DNA of 64,000 nucleotides from Ctenosaura bakeri. Lineage: Eukaryota; Chordata; Lepidosauria; Squamata; Iguanidae. The notes beneath the pieces are model-generated. The model saw only the letters and a program-made list of their open reading frames with translations. It was not told the origin of the DNA and did no database searches. How positions within the stretch are numbered: the first letter of the stretch is position 1; the number at the start of each line of letters is the position of its first letter. Position numbers and translations under genes: made by a program. Of this stretch, positions 53,861 through 64,000 are shown piece after piece. The DNA lies in contig CAOLHI010002142.1 in assembly GCA_948474755.1 (NCBI GenBank), forward strand, positions 186,001 through 250,000, in the 5' to 3' direction.

Positions 53861-54745
53861 TGAGGATTGGATGAGGGTGAGCAAACTGAAGCTTAATCCA
53901 AACAAGACAGAGGTCACTTGAAAGGCGGAACAGGGAATAGAGATTCAACCTGAGCTGGATGGGATTATGTTCCCTAGAAGATGCAGATCCACAGGCTTGC
54001 GTGTGCCCAATTCAACCCTGAGCCTGGAGGCTCAGGTTTTGGTGGTATCTGAGAGTTCATATTTACAGTTAAGGCCTAGTGATGCCCGATCTTGCTATAG
54101 GTGACACATACTTTAGTTACATCCCATTTAGATTACTGTAATACACTATATGGGGTTGTCCTTGAAGAGTGTTTGGAAACTTCAGCAGCCTACTATGAGG
54201 CTACTGATTGAGGCTGGTTATAGGGTGCATACAACTCCCTTGTTACAACAGATCTACTAGCTAACCATCTGTTTCAGGCCCCAGTTATAATCTATAAAGC
54301 CTTATAAACCTTGAGTTAAGGTTATCTGAAGGATTATATTCTCCCATGGCAACCTGCCTAGGTTTAAATGTCTTCAGGGGAGGCCTTTCTTTCCATCCCA
54401 CCACACTTATAGGTACAATAGTCTGCTTGGTGGCTTCTCCAAGGCTCTGGAAGTTCCTTCCAAAAGGCTACATTAGCATCCTCCATGGTTCTTCTGAGAC
54501 TGGCAGTAGGCAAAGACCTTTGTGTTTTGTTTTGGCAGGTCTTTGGGAACTTTGGGGGAAAGCCTTTTAATAATGTATTATAATTTCACAGTTTTTTAAA
54601 AAAACAAGCATGATTTTAAATTGTTTTTAATTCTATTGATAATTTAGGGATAGTAGCAATGTGAACTTTTATCAATAACTGGTTTTCCTTTGTTAGTTGC
54701 CTTGAGTTCCAGGTGGGATATAGTTAATAAAATTAAAATGAATAT
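53861..54745 (+). mobile_element. L2-like LINE 3' portion
   Basis: The + strand is readable in broken frames: AAACTGAAGCTTAATCCAAA for the KLNPNKTE motif, CCTGGAGGCTCAGG for LEAQV, then a degenerate LDYCN-type region near 54130-54160. The 3' end is TGCCTTGAGTTCCAGGTGGG, then ATAAAATTAAAATG. Same clade as the fragment at 51590 but in opposite orientation. Confidence 0.7.
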
Positions 54746-55445
54746 GATGTACTTAAAAACATACAAATAGTTTAATTCTATTTTGATGTTGATCTTTTGC
54801 ATGTATTGAACTACATTGTACTCATTTTCATTTGTAAGCCAACTTGTGTTTGTGGAAATGGTGAAATTAATAACAACAACAACAACAATAATAATGTATT
54901 ATTTTGCTATTAAAAGTGACTATGGGATTTGTCAAAAATGAAAAAACAGGATGACTGAACAGACTTCTCTGTATTTTTTGCTATCTGGTGTCTGTGAAGG
55001 GATGATGAAAGAAAATCAAAGGATGATGAAAGAAAATCAAAGTCTTCCAAAGTCAATTAGGACCAAAGGGAAAAATTATTAACCTCCAACGTACAAAGCA
55101 TTAGAATCCAGATCAAATACTGGCACAAAAACAAACTACTGACCAAGGTCAACAAAGTCCTCAGTCCATCTGCTTATGAAATACATGTCATTTGCTTGGG
55201 AAGGGGAAAGGATTTCTGATGTAACTGAGCTTCAGCTAGCTGGATATATCAGTGCAGGCTGGCATTTGTTTTCAACAGAAAGGGAAGGTGGGATTCTGTG
55301 AGTTGTAGTCTGAATAGTAACTTGACAAAGCTTTGCTTTAGGATCTCATCCAACAGGTAGAGTGTACTGTACTCCAGTGCTTTTCAGGCTATCTGATGTG
55401 GAGGGCCAGCAATTGTTGTTTTCCAGTGTCTGAGGGACTGACACT
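54746..55445. other. intergenic with small tandem repeats
   Basis: (AAC)n/(AAT)n at about 54870-54895 and a 21-bp direct duplication GGATGATGAAAGAAAATCAA at about 55000-55041. Nothing coding. Confidence 0.55.
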
Positions 55446-56563
55446 AAGGCCATTTCTGCACTACACTGTTATAGTGCTATTATTCCACTTTCAACATCCT
55501 GTGGAATTCTGGGCTTTGTAATTTACTGGGGTCAAAGAGTTCACTGGCTGAGAATTCTAAGTACTCCTCTCTAAATTGCAAACCCCAGGATGAGAGCACT
55601 ATAACAGTGTAGTGTGACGTGTTGTTACCCTGATTTCTGGGGTCCCTTGGGGGACACCTCAATGTGCTCCAAATAATGGGGAATGGGAATTAGCCAGAGC
55701 ACAAGCTGTAGCACTACAAGAGGCAGGGTAACCTAGAGAGATCTTAAACCCAATTTTTATGGGGTCAGGCCAAGTAAAAAACCAAGCAAAAATAGTTTAG
55801 AATTGTTTTCTTTATTTAAAAGACAGCCACTGCACACTTACATACTCACTCACACAAACCTAAGAAAATAAAGGGAGGAAAGTCGATAGGGGATTTCAAG
55901 AAGGATTTTCAGGGGGAAGTACTACACCTGATCCTGCAGCCCAGGTAGTCAGAAGAAATTCAGTAGGTCTGGAGTGGAGATTCTCAGCACGTGGAAAGCT
56001 GAGGGGAAGGCTCAGCAAACAGAGTGGCAGCAAGGCGGGATGACAACCATGAGCGATCCAAAGAAGAGCTCAAAATCAGGGGTTCTTATAGGGAGAAATG
56101 TGCCTGCAGGGTAGTCCGTTCCCGGGGAGAACAATGGGTTTCAGAGTGGAGACAAAGTCTCCGAAAGGTCAGCACTTAAGATGATTGGATTTTGACGGAG
56201 TTGTCTATAGCGCAGATAGTATACAAATGGAGAGTGCTTGACAGTTGGGTAGTCAGGAGCGCTAATCTCATCAAGCTGACAGTTCGGGGCACAGAATCTT
56301 TTGTATGCTTGTTGCATAATTAATTTAGTTTCAAAGTGTACTTGCCTGGAGGTCTCCTGAAGCTGCGTGCCGGAAAATTACTGGTCCGACTTAGGATTTT
56401 TCAGCCGTTCGTCCGTGTCTGTGTGCATGCTTATCCGGGAGCCTCACAAGCACGTGGAGGAGAACAGTTTGGAATGGCCAATTTTTTGATATCAAATTAT
56501 ATTTAGTAAGCCCTGGGCTCGGACTATGGACTACAGTAACAGTGTAGTGGGGAAATGGCCTAA
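55446..56563. mobile_element. palindromic Harbinger-like MITE, copy 6, split by a solo LTR
   Basis: Left part 55446-55622 (AAGGCCATTTCTGCACTACA to AACAGTGTAGTG) and right end 56542-56563 (GTGTAGTGGGGAAATGGCCT). TAA lies outside both ends, a 3-bp duplication. The right arm has an internal deletion. Confidence 0.8.
55623..56541 (-). mobile_element. solo LTR of an endogenous retrovirus-like element, copy B
   Basis: On the - strand it starts TGTTACTGTAGTCC and ends CAGGGTAACA, 919 bp. The flanking 4-mer GTGT (+ strand; 55619-55622 and 56542-56545) is the target duplication. A TATA box (TATAAGAACCCC on -) and a poly(A) signal (TTTATT at 55811-55816 on +) are present. Same family as 23504-24413. 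No internal retroviral genes adjoin it. Confidence 0.85.
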
Positions 56564-56680
56564 ATTTGTTCCCACTGGCTACAATTGTTTCTTTCTTTCC
56601 TGGAAACTTGCAGCCAATGGTTCAGGGATCTGCACTGGTCCAGAAACCCCCATTTTGAGTAGCACTGATCTAAGTCAGAC
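56564..56680 (-). mobile_element. short hAT MITE, second copy
   Basis: The reverse complement matches 39728-39885: shared CAAGTTTCCAGGAAAGAAAG, TAGCCAGTGGGNACAAAT and a GTGCTNCTCAAAATG-type end. It lies directly beside MITE copy 6. Confidence 0.65.
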
Positions 56681-57329
56681 TTCCTGTTGCTCTGAAGTAC
56701 AGCCTAGGCTGTATGGACATCTTCCAGGAGCTGATGGGAGGTACCTTCCTGTTCTAACACTTGTTGCTGCCACCACCAAGTATCTCTGGCCAGGAGATAT
56801 TGAGGAAAATGGACCAATGGAAGGAGGCACAGTACATAAGTGCTATGACGTGTGAGAGAAAGAATGACGAACAAAGGGGAAAGACAAGCCAGAACCCAGT
56901 GGTGGCTTTTACTTTCACAGACAACTGAACTTTCTCTAAGGTTGTACAAAGACAGTAATCTATTCTGAGTTGCAGAAATCTTGAGATGCCAGTATAAGGC
57001 ACCCCAAGAGCAGTTGCACTGCCTAGAGGTTTTGTAAGCACAGCTTGGTTTTGCCATAGAAGATTGCACATTATATGATTGGCCATGCAATGGTTCAGCC
57101 CAGTAAGTTCAGCATACTTAAATACTACATAGGTGGTGAACAGGATTGTGGCCATAATCTTAAACTACAGAGAACTCTTAAATTCCTTCAGCATCTTGAG
57201 CACACTCTCTTTGCTGCACTATAAACTAGTCTAGAGGCTCCGATATTGTCCTCTATTGTTATACCCAGGACTCTGCATTTCAGAGTTGCAAAATGAGGTC
57301 CAGGAAGATCAGCTGTCTTGAAAATGTAG
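56681..57329. other. intergenic, nothing recognised
   Basis: Chance open frames on the - strand (57155-56704) lack motifs or splice context. Confidence 0.4.
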
Positions 57330-57775
57330 CAAACTGGTTAAGATATTAAGAGCAGCTCCCCACAGGACCTCGATATGTTCTCATCCTAACTCTGCCACTG
57401 AATTGTGCAGAAGATTCAGTCGTCCTTGACTTGTAACCCTTCCTTCCTTTTCCAATTCTCCTTTCTTTTTTCTTACTATGTGAGAGTAAGAGGAAAAAGA
57501 TGGAATAGCAGCACAGTGTTTGCTAGCATGAGGGGCTCTCTGTTTGGAAATGCCCTAAAGTATGAGCCAGGAAGTTCCCAGTTTTTGCACCTAACATGAG
57601 CTCAGAAGGTGAATGCAGTAAACCACAGTCTTGCCATTTCAGACTCCTATCTCTACAATAAGGATAATACTAATTTGCCTTACAGGATCATTGTACAGAT
57701 GACTGAGATAACCTATCTGAAGTACCTTGTATATTCAAGAAGTACAATGTAAGGTATGAGATAGCAATATTATTA
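57330..57775 (+). repeat. MIR-like ancient SINE
   Basis: TCCTAACTCTGCCACTGAAT in the left part and CTCTACAATAAGGATAATAC, then TTGCCTTACAGGATCATTGT and GAGATAACCTATCTGAAGTA in the right part follow the order of a tRNA-core SINE (MIR type), with an unrelated insertion in the middle. Confidence 0.55.
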
Positions 57776-57833
57776 AATTTCTTATTATTAAGATGGTTGT
57801 CTGAGAAAGCTTCAGTGCACTGTTTCTCTACAT

Positions 57834-57986
57834 GGGCCATTTCTGCGCGAGACTGTTATAGTGCTATTATTCTACTTGCAACATCCTATGGAATCCTGGC
57901 CCCTCCTGAAACTGCAAACCCCAGGATTCCATAGGATGTTGCAAGTGGAATAATAGCACTATAACAGCCTAGTGTGGAAATGGTCC
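57834..57986. mobile_element. palindromic Harbinger-like MITE, copy 7
   Basis: GGGCCATTTCTGCGCGAGAC and GCCTAGTGTGGAAATGGTCC ends. The arms are almost perfect, with CAACATCCTATGGAATCCTG mirrored around a very short centre. Confidence 0.88.
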
Positions 57987-60655
57987 TAGATATCATTACC
58001 AGAATTGTGACCCACTGATATACTTTCTTGGTTTATACATGTTATACACTCAGCTTTTTCCTGGTACATAACTTTCAGATGATTTTGTCTTTGTCATGAT
58101 TCTTTTTATATTGGTTGGGCCTAAATTTAAGCGTGTATAACTGGAGTGGGAGAGAGGGATTATACAGAAGTTTTGGCTGAGCTGTGGTACTTCAACTGAG
58201 ACCTAGCATGCTGATTAGTGGATTCAGAGAGTTGTAGTTCAAAAAGTAATTTTCCCCACAAATTTCTGAACTAAACACAGAACTGACAAAGTATAGAAAA
58301 ATGGACATTTTAAGAATGTATTCTTCTGTGGTAACAAATATTGCTTTGGCAACTTGTTGAGGGGAAGGGGAGAAAGGGCCAGAGAACAGACCACAAAAGC
58401 ATTTGCAGACAAAATGCTATTTTATGAGTGTTTCCAGCACCATGAATTCTTCTGTAAGAATGTTAGTGTTTATAAGCTCTGTGGGATGCACCAAGTTTTT
58501 CACCCCAAGAGTGAAGAACATGTTCCTTCATTAAGAGGGATGCTCAATTAGTTTTAGAGTTCAGTCAGTTGTGAAGAAAAATCGTGTTGGGAAATATATG
58601 ACAGTTTGAAATAAAACCACATTAACTCTGCCATATTGCTGCAAGACGTGAAGGACTGTTTCCTAACCACACTATTATCAAGAGATAAAACAAGAGACAG
58701 CAGCCATTAGGCACCACATTAGGCAGCCATTTTGGAACCAGCCCCTGACGTGGCTGGCATTTTCTGTCCCTTTATATAACCCAAGAGGAATTCCATTGTT
58801 TGATTTTTCTGGAGAATTATTTCCAATAGGCTCTTTATGTTTTAACTAACTTTTTCTCACTTGCCTCTAAATGCACTGTAAATGGTATAATCTTATTTAA
58901 AAAAAATTCTACTAGTTTTTTTTTAAATGGTGATAAAGTTTATTTCCAGGTGGAGTTCATGTCACACAATAAATCAAAAGGCACTTTGTGTCTGTTCCCA
59001 AGAGTTCTCCCAGAGAACAAACAAAAAATATGACCAGAGGAGAGCAGAATTAAAAGAAGGTAAGATTACATGTGAAGGATGACAACATATGAAGGCCCAC
59101 ACGGTTGAGCAACTAAGGAAATAGAGGACATTGATGAGATCATAGTCTCATCTGAAACTATTCAAAGACCTTTGTTCCAACAGATCCGCTTGAAATATTT
59201 ATATCCCTCTATATAAAAAAAATTCAAGCAGGGCAAACACAAGAAAAAATAATAATTTACGCCTTATGATGATTTAAAACAATTTTAAGAGGTGAAGAAC
59301 AGTTTTAAATGATTACAAAAAAAAATAAATAAATTAAAACCAAGTGCACTTGAAAACAAGTTGTTACAAATTAGGACACACTGCCAAAATGAAGTCCATG
59401 TCTTTGCCTGTCAGGGCTCCAAGCGGAGAGTATTCCACAACCAGGGCAGTAAAGAGGAGACAGACCTCTCCCGTTTCCATGTAAAGTATTGATCCCACTG
59501 ACAGGACACAGAGGAAGGACGCTCTGACACATCTCAGTACTCAAGCAGAGGTATATAGAGAAAGGAAAGGCCTCAAGACTTTGAATGTCAACACAAGTAG
59601 CTTGAATTTTCACCAGAAGCATATTGGCAGTTAATGCAACTCCTCTAGAACCTGTGGCTTTTGGTTCCTGTGAGGATTTCCAGTCACTTCTGTTTTTCTT
59701 TCTTTCTTTTTCTTTTTTTGGAGTGTGGGTGTATCATTTTTGGCAGGTCTGCACAGGCCCCCGAGGGTGCCAGAGCAAAAAAACTGGCACCTAAACCTGC
59801 CCAAATTGCTCGGCTCTGTATAGGTGGTTCCCATCCAAGCATCTTGAACAATCCTGCATTCAGGTATGACTACAGCTTCCCTCTTTATTAAATAACAGTG
59901 GTTTTTAATCAGTACGTAGTATTGCTGTTGCCATATCATCAATGATCAGCTCAAAAAAATTATTCTGGAAGGCACAATGGTGCTGGAAGCTCTGAGCCAA
60001 GATGAACGAAAATGGAATTGGAGTGCTTGGTTTGAAAGCAGAGCCCAGATATTATAGTGATAATGGGAACTAGTAAAATATGATCATGTGGATATACAGA
60101 CTCAATAGGACTCTACAGCAGCCCATAGATGGGTTTGAACCAGGAGTTACACATGCCTTATCCTTTATTTATATTCTCCACTGAATTAATTTTGTTTTCT
60201 TTGTTGTTATTGTTGTTTGAGGCTCATTCAGCCTTTGGTTATATTACAGTTCCTGCCTTTACACTAATGTTATAGGCAGGAAATGACAACATTATCTTTC
60301 CAATAAAGTATGATGGAAATGTTTATTCATACCACACCACTCTTAAGGGACCTCAAGAGGCCAGCACTCAGGTGGTGACCTGAGAGATCTGCTCAGCTTC
60401 TGCCATGGAGCTCTGCCAGGTGCCTTCAGATGAGTCACTGGAGCCAGAGATAAATTTACTGACTTTTCATTTAAGGAACACTGAACCAATGTTTCAGGGT
60501 TACTGCCTTTACTGGATGTTGCTTCTGAGTTGGTTATAAGTAGTCATCAAACCCTCAGTTTGAAAACTGAGTTCCTCAGTTATTTGCATGACACGCCAGC
60601 CAGTTTGTTGATTTGAAAAGTAACATTGGTAGTATCTCCCATCAGAAGTTGCTAA
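57987..60655. other. intergenic, nothing recognised
   Basis: AT-rich with a pyrimidine-rich patch near 59690-59720. No exon of the expected right-hand neighbour ELOVL5 was recognised. Confidence 0.45.
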
Positions 60656-61110
60656 CCTCAATGGCAGAGCTTTCCAAATGGTGTATCTTGAGCATTAGTG
60701 TGTCGGTTGCAGTGTGTAGGTGTGCTACGTGAATGTATTGGGTGGAGGGGCTGCCTCTCCCACCACCGTGAGGGGCCAGGCCCAGGTGAAGGGGCTGCTT
60801 CTGCTGCTGCCACCACTCTTGGCGAGGGTGGCAACAGTGGGCTGCTTCTCCTGCTGCTGCCGCTGCCGCAGCCACCCCAAGCCAAGGGTGGTGGCAGCTG
60901 GTGGCCAGGCTTGGGTGGAGGGGCTGCCTCCACTTACTGCTGCCACCACCAAGGGGACCAACCCTTGTTGGTTGCATTCCTGGTAAGTGAGGATTGTGGG
61001 AACTTTCATGGTCCCTGTTTGTCCCCTAAATTAGGGAATATGTAAGGATAATGAATACCAAGTAGTTACAAATCAATAACTCTAGGTTATACATTCATAA
61101 TTTCCCAATA
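60656..61110. repeat. GC-rich imperfect minisatellite inside a dispersed repeat
   Basis: From about 60740 to 60965 the motifs GGTGGAGGGGCTGCCTC, GCTGCTGCC and CCACCAC recur with spacings near 80 bp. The flanks look like a dispersed repeat: GCTTTCCAAATGGTGTATC with GTGTGTCGGTTGCAGTGTGT at the left, and ATAATGAATACCAAGTAGTT at the right, which resembles R2 tails at 18.7 and 21.4 kb. Confidence 0.6.
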
Positions 61111-63831
61111 GGAGTCTCCTTTTTATTTAAGGAGGCATTTTGTTTTAGTATGTTGCATCAGATGGAATTTTTAATGATGTGTGTGTGTGTTTGGTTATTA
61201 TACTTTAAATGTGTCCTCAAAATTGAGATTAACTTTTATTTTAAACCTGTGTTTTTAAAACAGAAGTTTGGTTTTATTGGATTTTAACATTCTGCTAAGA
61301 GTACTTTAGTTCTATTGTGATTTTAAAAGGTTGTACCCCACATTGAATCCCATGCTGTTAGAAAGGCAGGAGATTAAATACATATGTACATATGTACACA
61401 CAGATCCTGCAATGTGCTTCAGTTCCATTAGTTTTAAACAGAGAATTAAACTTTGTTTTAAACTAATGGGAATGAAGCGTGGTACAGCCATACATGAAGA
61501 GATGGACAGAATCCAGCTAGTACATTTAAGATGTAAAAGTATTGCAAAAGTAATTAGAGCAATGAATTTGAAACTGTTGTTGAGGGGGGCATGACACTTT
61601 CTTATTGATCTTGATCCAGGATTCCTATGGGGACAAGATGGAATAACCCCATATTTGTAGAATATTCTTTGGAGTTCCTTGACAGAAGGTCAACCAGTAT
61701 TTTAAATATGCTAAATCTATTAATTCATAAAGTAGAATGTCCATGCATGGATATTGTGGTCATCTATATGGGAAGGGCAAGATTGCAAATTTGAAAACAA
61801 ACAAACAGGAGGTAAGGGGCAAAACCCCACTTCCTCTCTGACTGTGTTTCTTTTTTGCCATAAGGGAACATATATAACCTTTGTTGAAGCAAAGAAGTCT
61901 GCATCTGGTCTGTGCTTGGGTGGGAGACTATTCAAACTGACTTATGCAGCTTTGAATTCAGTGGAAAGGGGGCACAAATATACATGTCATTCAGTGGAAA
62001 GAAGACTAGGATATCCATATAGCATACTGTAAAATAAATGAAGTGAGCAAAGCTCATTTCCTGCCATCAGCCAGTGGTAGGAAATTCTCAGCTGAATGCT
62101 CCAGAACATCTGGAGTCTGAACTCTTCTTTTGTTGGCAGCTGTGGAAGCAAACTGTGCTCTTTTTATTTAGATATTAACATCCCTCTGCCACCTTTCTTC
62201 TATTTCCCACAAACATGCTAGCTGTTTTCTAAAGCAGGAGGCATCTTGAAAGCCATTGGGCCCCATCACTGGCCTTCACAGGGACCTTCCCATCTGTCAG
62301 TTTCTGACTTCCCAGTTCCCTGTCCGCTATTGCAGTTGCTTTCAAGACAAAAGTATGCCAAGACTTTCACTGAACTCAGTTACTCTTCACACTTCAAAAA
62401 TAGATTTGTTTCAGGAGAAGAAAACAAAGCAATGAATGGTGCTTTTTGTTTGTTTTTATTCCTCGCGTAAGCCCTTACATAGCATCCTGCCTTTAAAATT
62501 CATTTTTGCAAAAGAAGATTCTTTAGTTTAAGCAGGAAATTGAACTATTACCCTGTTCCCTGTTTTCTGTAGGAGTGGCTACCACATGCAGAGAGGTTTG
62601 CTTGATGAGACAGCAAGGAGATATTTTCTTCCCTGTCTTGTCAGGGTACATTATATTCTGGTTGTCAGCGCCAAAAAGAACAATTAGAAGGGCATATCAA
62701 AACAATTATCTCACAAATAATTGGTGACAGCTCTGGAAGAAGAAGGAGAAGAAGAAGAGGAAGTGGAAGAGGTAGAAGAAGAGGGAGGAGGAGGAAGAGG
62801 AGAACAACTGTTTCTGTCTTTTAGAAAATTTTGGAAAAACTCAAGATGGGTTCCCAAGAGCCACAAGAAAAACAAACAAACTCTTAACAGCTAGAATTCT
62901 TAAGCAACAATGATGCAAACATTCCCAGTTTGTGGCACAAACAAAACCTTCTTCATAGAGACAAGAAAAGATTATCCTAGTCTCCAGAGCAGAAAAGCTT
63001 GTTTAAGGGAACAAAATGGCTGCAGAGAAAAGGGGCTTCACATCATTTCCAGTTTTACCTCCAAAACCTTTTAGAATGGCAGAAAAGAAGCAATTGCCTC
63101 GGCTCAAGTAAACAGGGCAGCCCTATTGTTAGGCAGCATGAGGTAACCAATTCATGAAACACATTTGGGTTGTCAAGAAAGGTTGATTATTTAAATTCTT
63201 GTAACTGTATTTTCACTGCCAAGGATAAGGAGAGGCGATTGGGAGATTTTCTGCCTCATAAGAAAAATATGCTCGCTGGCTTTGGGTACCGTACACCTGG
63301 GTCTCTTTCTCACCTGCACTATGATAACACAGTTCTGCTCTATGATAGCACTATTAACTGGCATGGCAACTTCCTCCACAATTTGCATTTAAAATTCTTG
63401 ACCAGAGAGATCTTCTAGTAAGAGATCTACATACCCTAGAATTTCATATGAGGCAGCCATGGAAGTTAAAGAAGGATCTCTGTGTAGTGTAAAAGAGACT
63501 ATTGATTTGGGTGAGGGGCACCAGTTACTATTCTACCATAGATAGCAAAATGTCTCGTGCAAAACTGAAAAAGAAACAAAAATGGTCTGAAAAGTGTCTC
63601 TTAAAAGTCAACTGCGTATGCAGAATGCCCTTCAAAATTTGAGAATATGGCCTTAAATCAATGGAGGGAGGATTAATCACTTTAATGAGAGAGCTGGGAT
63701 GGTGCTGGACTTCCAAGTGATAGTTTCTTCATCAAAGAATTCCCCACCATTATCTTAGGAATTTTCTGTAAAGCAAGCAAGCAAGCAAGTAAACAAAAAG
63801 TGCTCAAGCATAAAGCAGAAGTAGGTATCAT
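61111..63831. other. intergenic, nothing coding recognised
   Basis: Contains a homopurine tract (62739-62805, AGAAG/GAGGA units) and an (AAGC)n run at about 63772-63789. No exon or confident transposon. Confidence 0.45.
62739..62805. repeat. homopurine (GAA/GAG)n tract
   Basis: Almost uninterrupted A/G on the + strand, with only isolated pyrimidines. Confidence 0.85.
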
Positions 63832-63938
63832 GTAGTCCTCTAGATGTTGCTGAACTGTAGCTCCCACCATTCCTCATCCTGGTCATGCTGGATGGGGTTG
63901 AGGAGATTTACAATCCAACAACATCTTGAGGACTGCAC
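63832..63938. mobile_element. hAT-like palindromic MITE
   Basis: GTCCTCTAGATGTTGCTGAA at the left is mirrored by CCAACAACATCTTGAGGACT at the right, with CTCCCACCATTCCTCATCCT between. Same family as 17500. Confidence 0.7.
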
Positions 63939-64000
63939 AATTCCCATTTTTGCTAAAAGGCACATTAAAAGAAACACTGTAAGTACTAATTTGCTGGCGT

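Noticed and set aside
60642..61045. Long open frames on both strands, rich in Pro, Gly and His
   Set aside because: They arise from the GC-rich minisatellite, where stop codons are rare in every frame.

Overview
The window looks like genomic DNA of a squamate reptile, probably a lizard. This is inferred from the mix of interspersed repeats: SINEs derived from 5S rRNA, tRNA-headed SINEs ending in ACAACAACA, CR1 and L2-like LINE ends, an L1 fragment, a DIRS retrotransposon and many short palindromic DNA transposons. The sequence is mostly AT-rich and non-coding. There are no prokaryotic operons and no CRISPR arrays.

Two host genes can be read. (1) The last coding exon of FBXO9 lies on the + strand at 6456-6564, with its 3' UTR downstream. 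The rest of FBXO9 would be left of the window. (2) A complete GCM1 coding region lies on the - strand from 46434 to 32585. It has five coding exons with GT/AG junctions and compatible phases and encodes about 444 residues, including the GCM zinc-containing DNA-binding domain. The two genes converge, which is the arrangement I recall for FBXO9 and GCM1 in human 6p12. No host exon is recognised in the 17 kb to the right (upstream of GCM1).

Layout: 1-265 FBXO9 intron; 266-5809 a DIRS element inserted in that intron, with inverted terminal repeats, an internal complementary region and decayed gag, RT/RNase H and tyrosine recombinase remnants; 6456-6564 last FBXO9 exon; 6.6-32.4 kb FBXO9 3' UTR and intergenic DNA carrying 5S SINEs, an L1 3' end, a Tigger-like element, palindromic MITEs, a solo LTR and a CR1 3' end; 32.5-46.4 kb GCM1, whose introns hold several hAT elements, SINEs and MITEs; 46.5-64 kb intergenic DNA with two L2-like LINE fragments, a second solo LTR of the same family, more MITEs and simple repeats.

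The most notable structures are the DIRS internal complementary region, a MITE sitting at the exact centre of a second, older palindrome (40413-40801), two solo LTRs of one family that both landed inside palindromic MITEs, a hAT element built around a minisatellite, and several dispersed repeat families that I cannot name. I found no convincing new gene system. The novelty is in mobile-element architecture.
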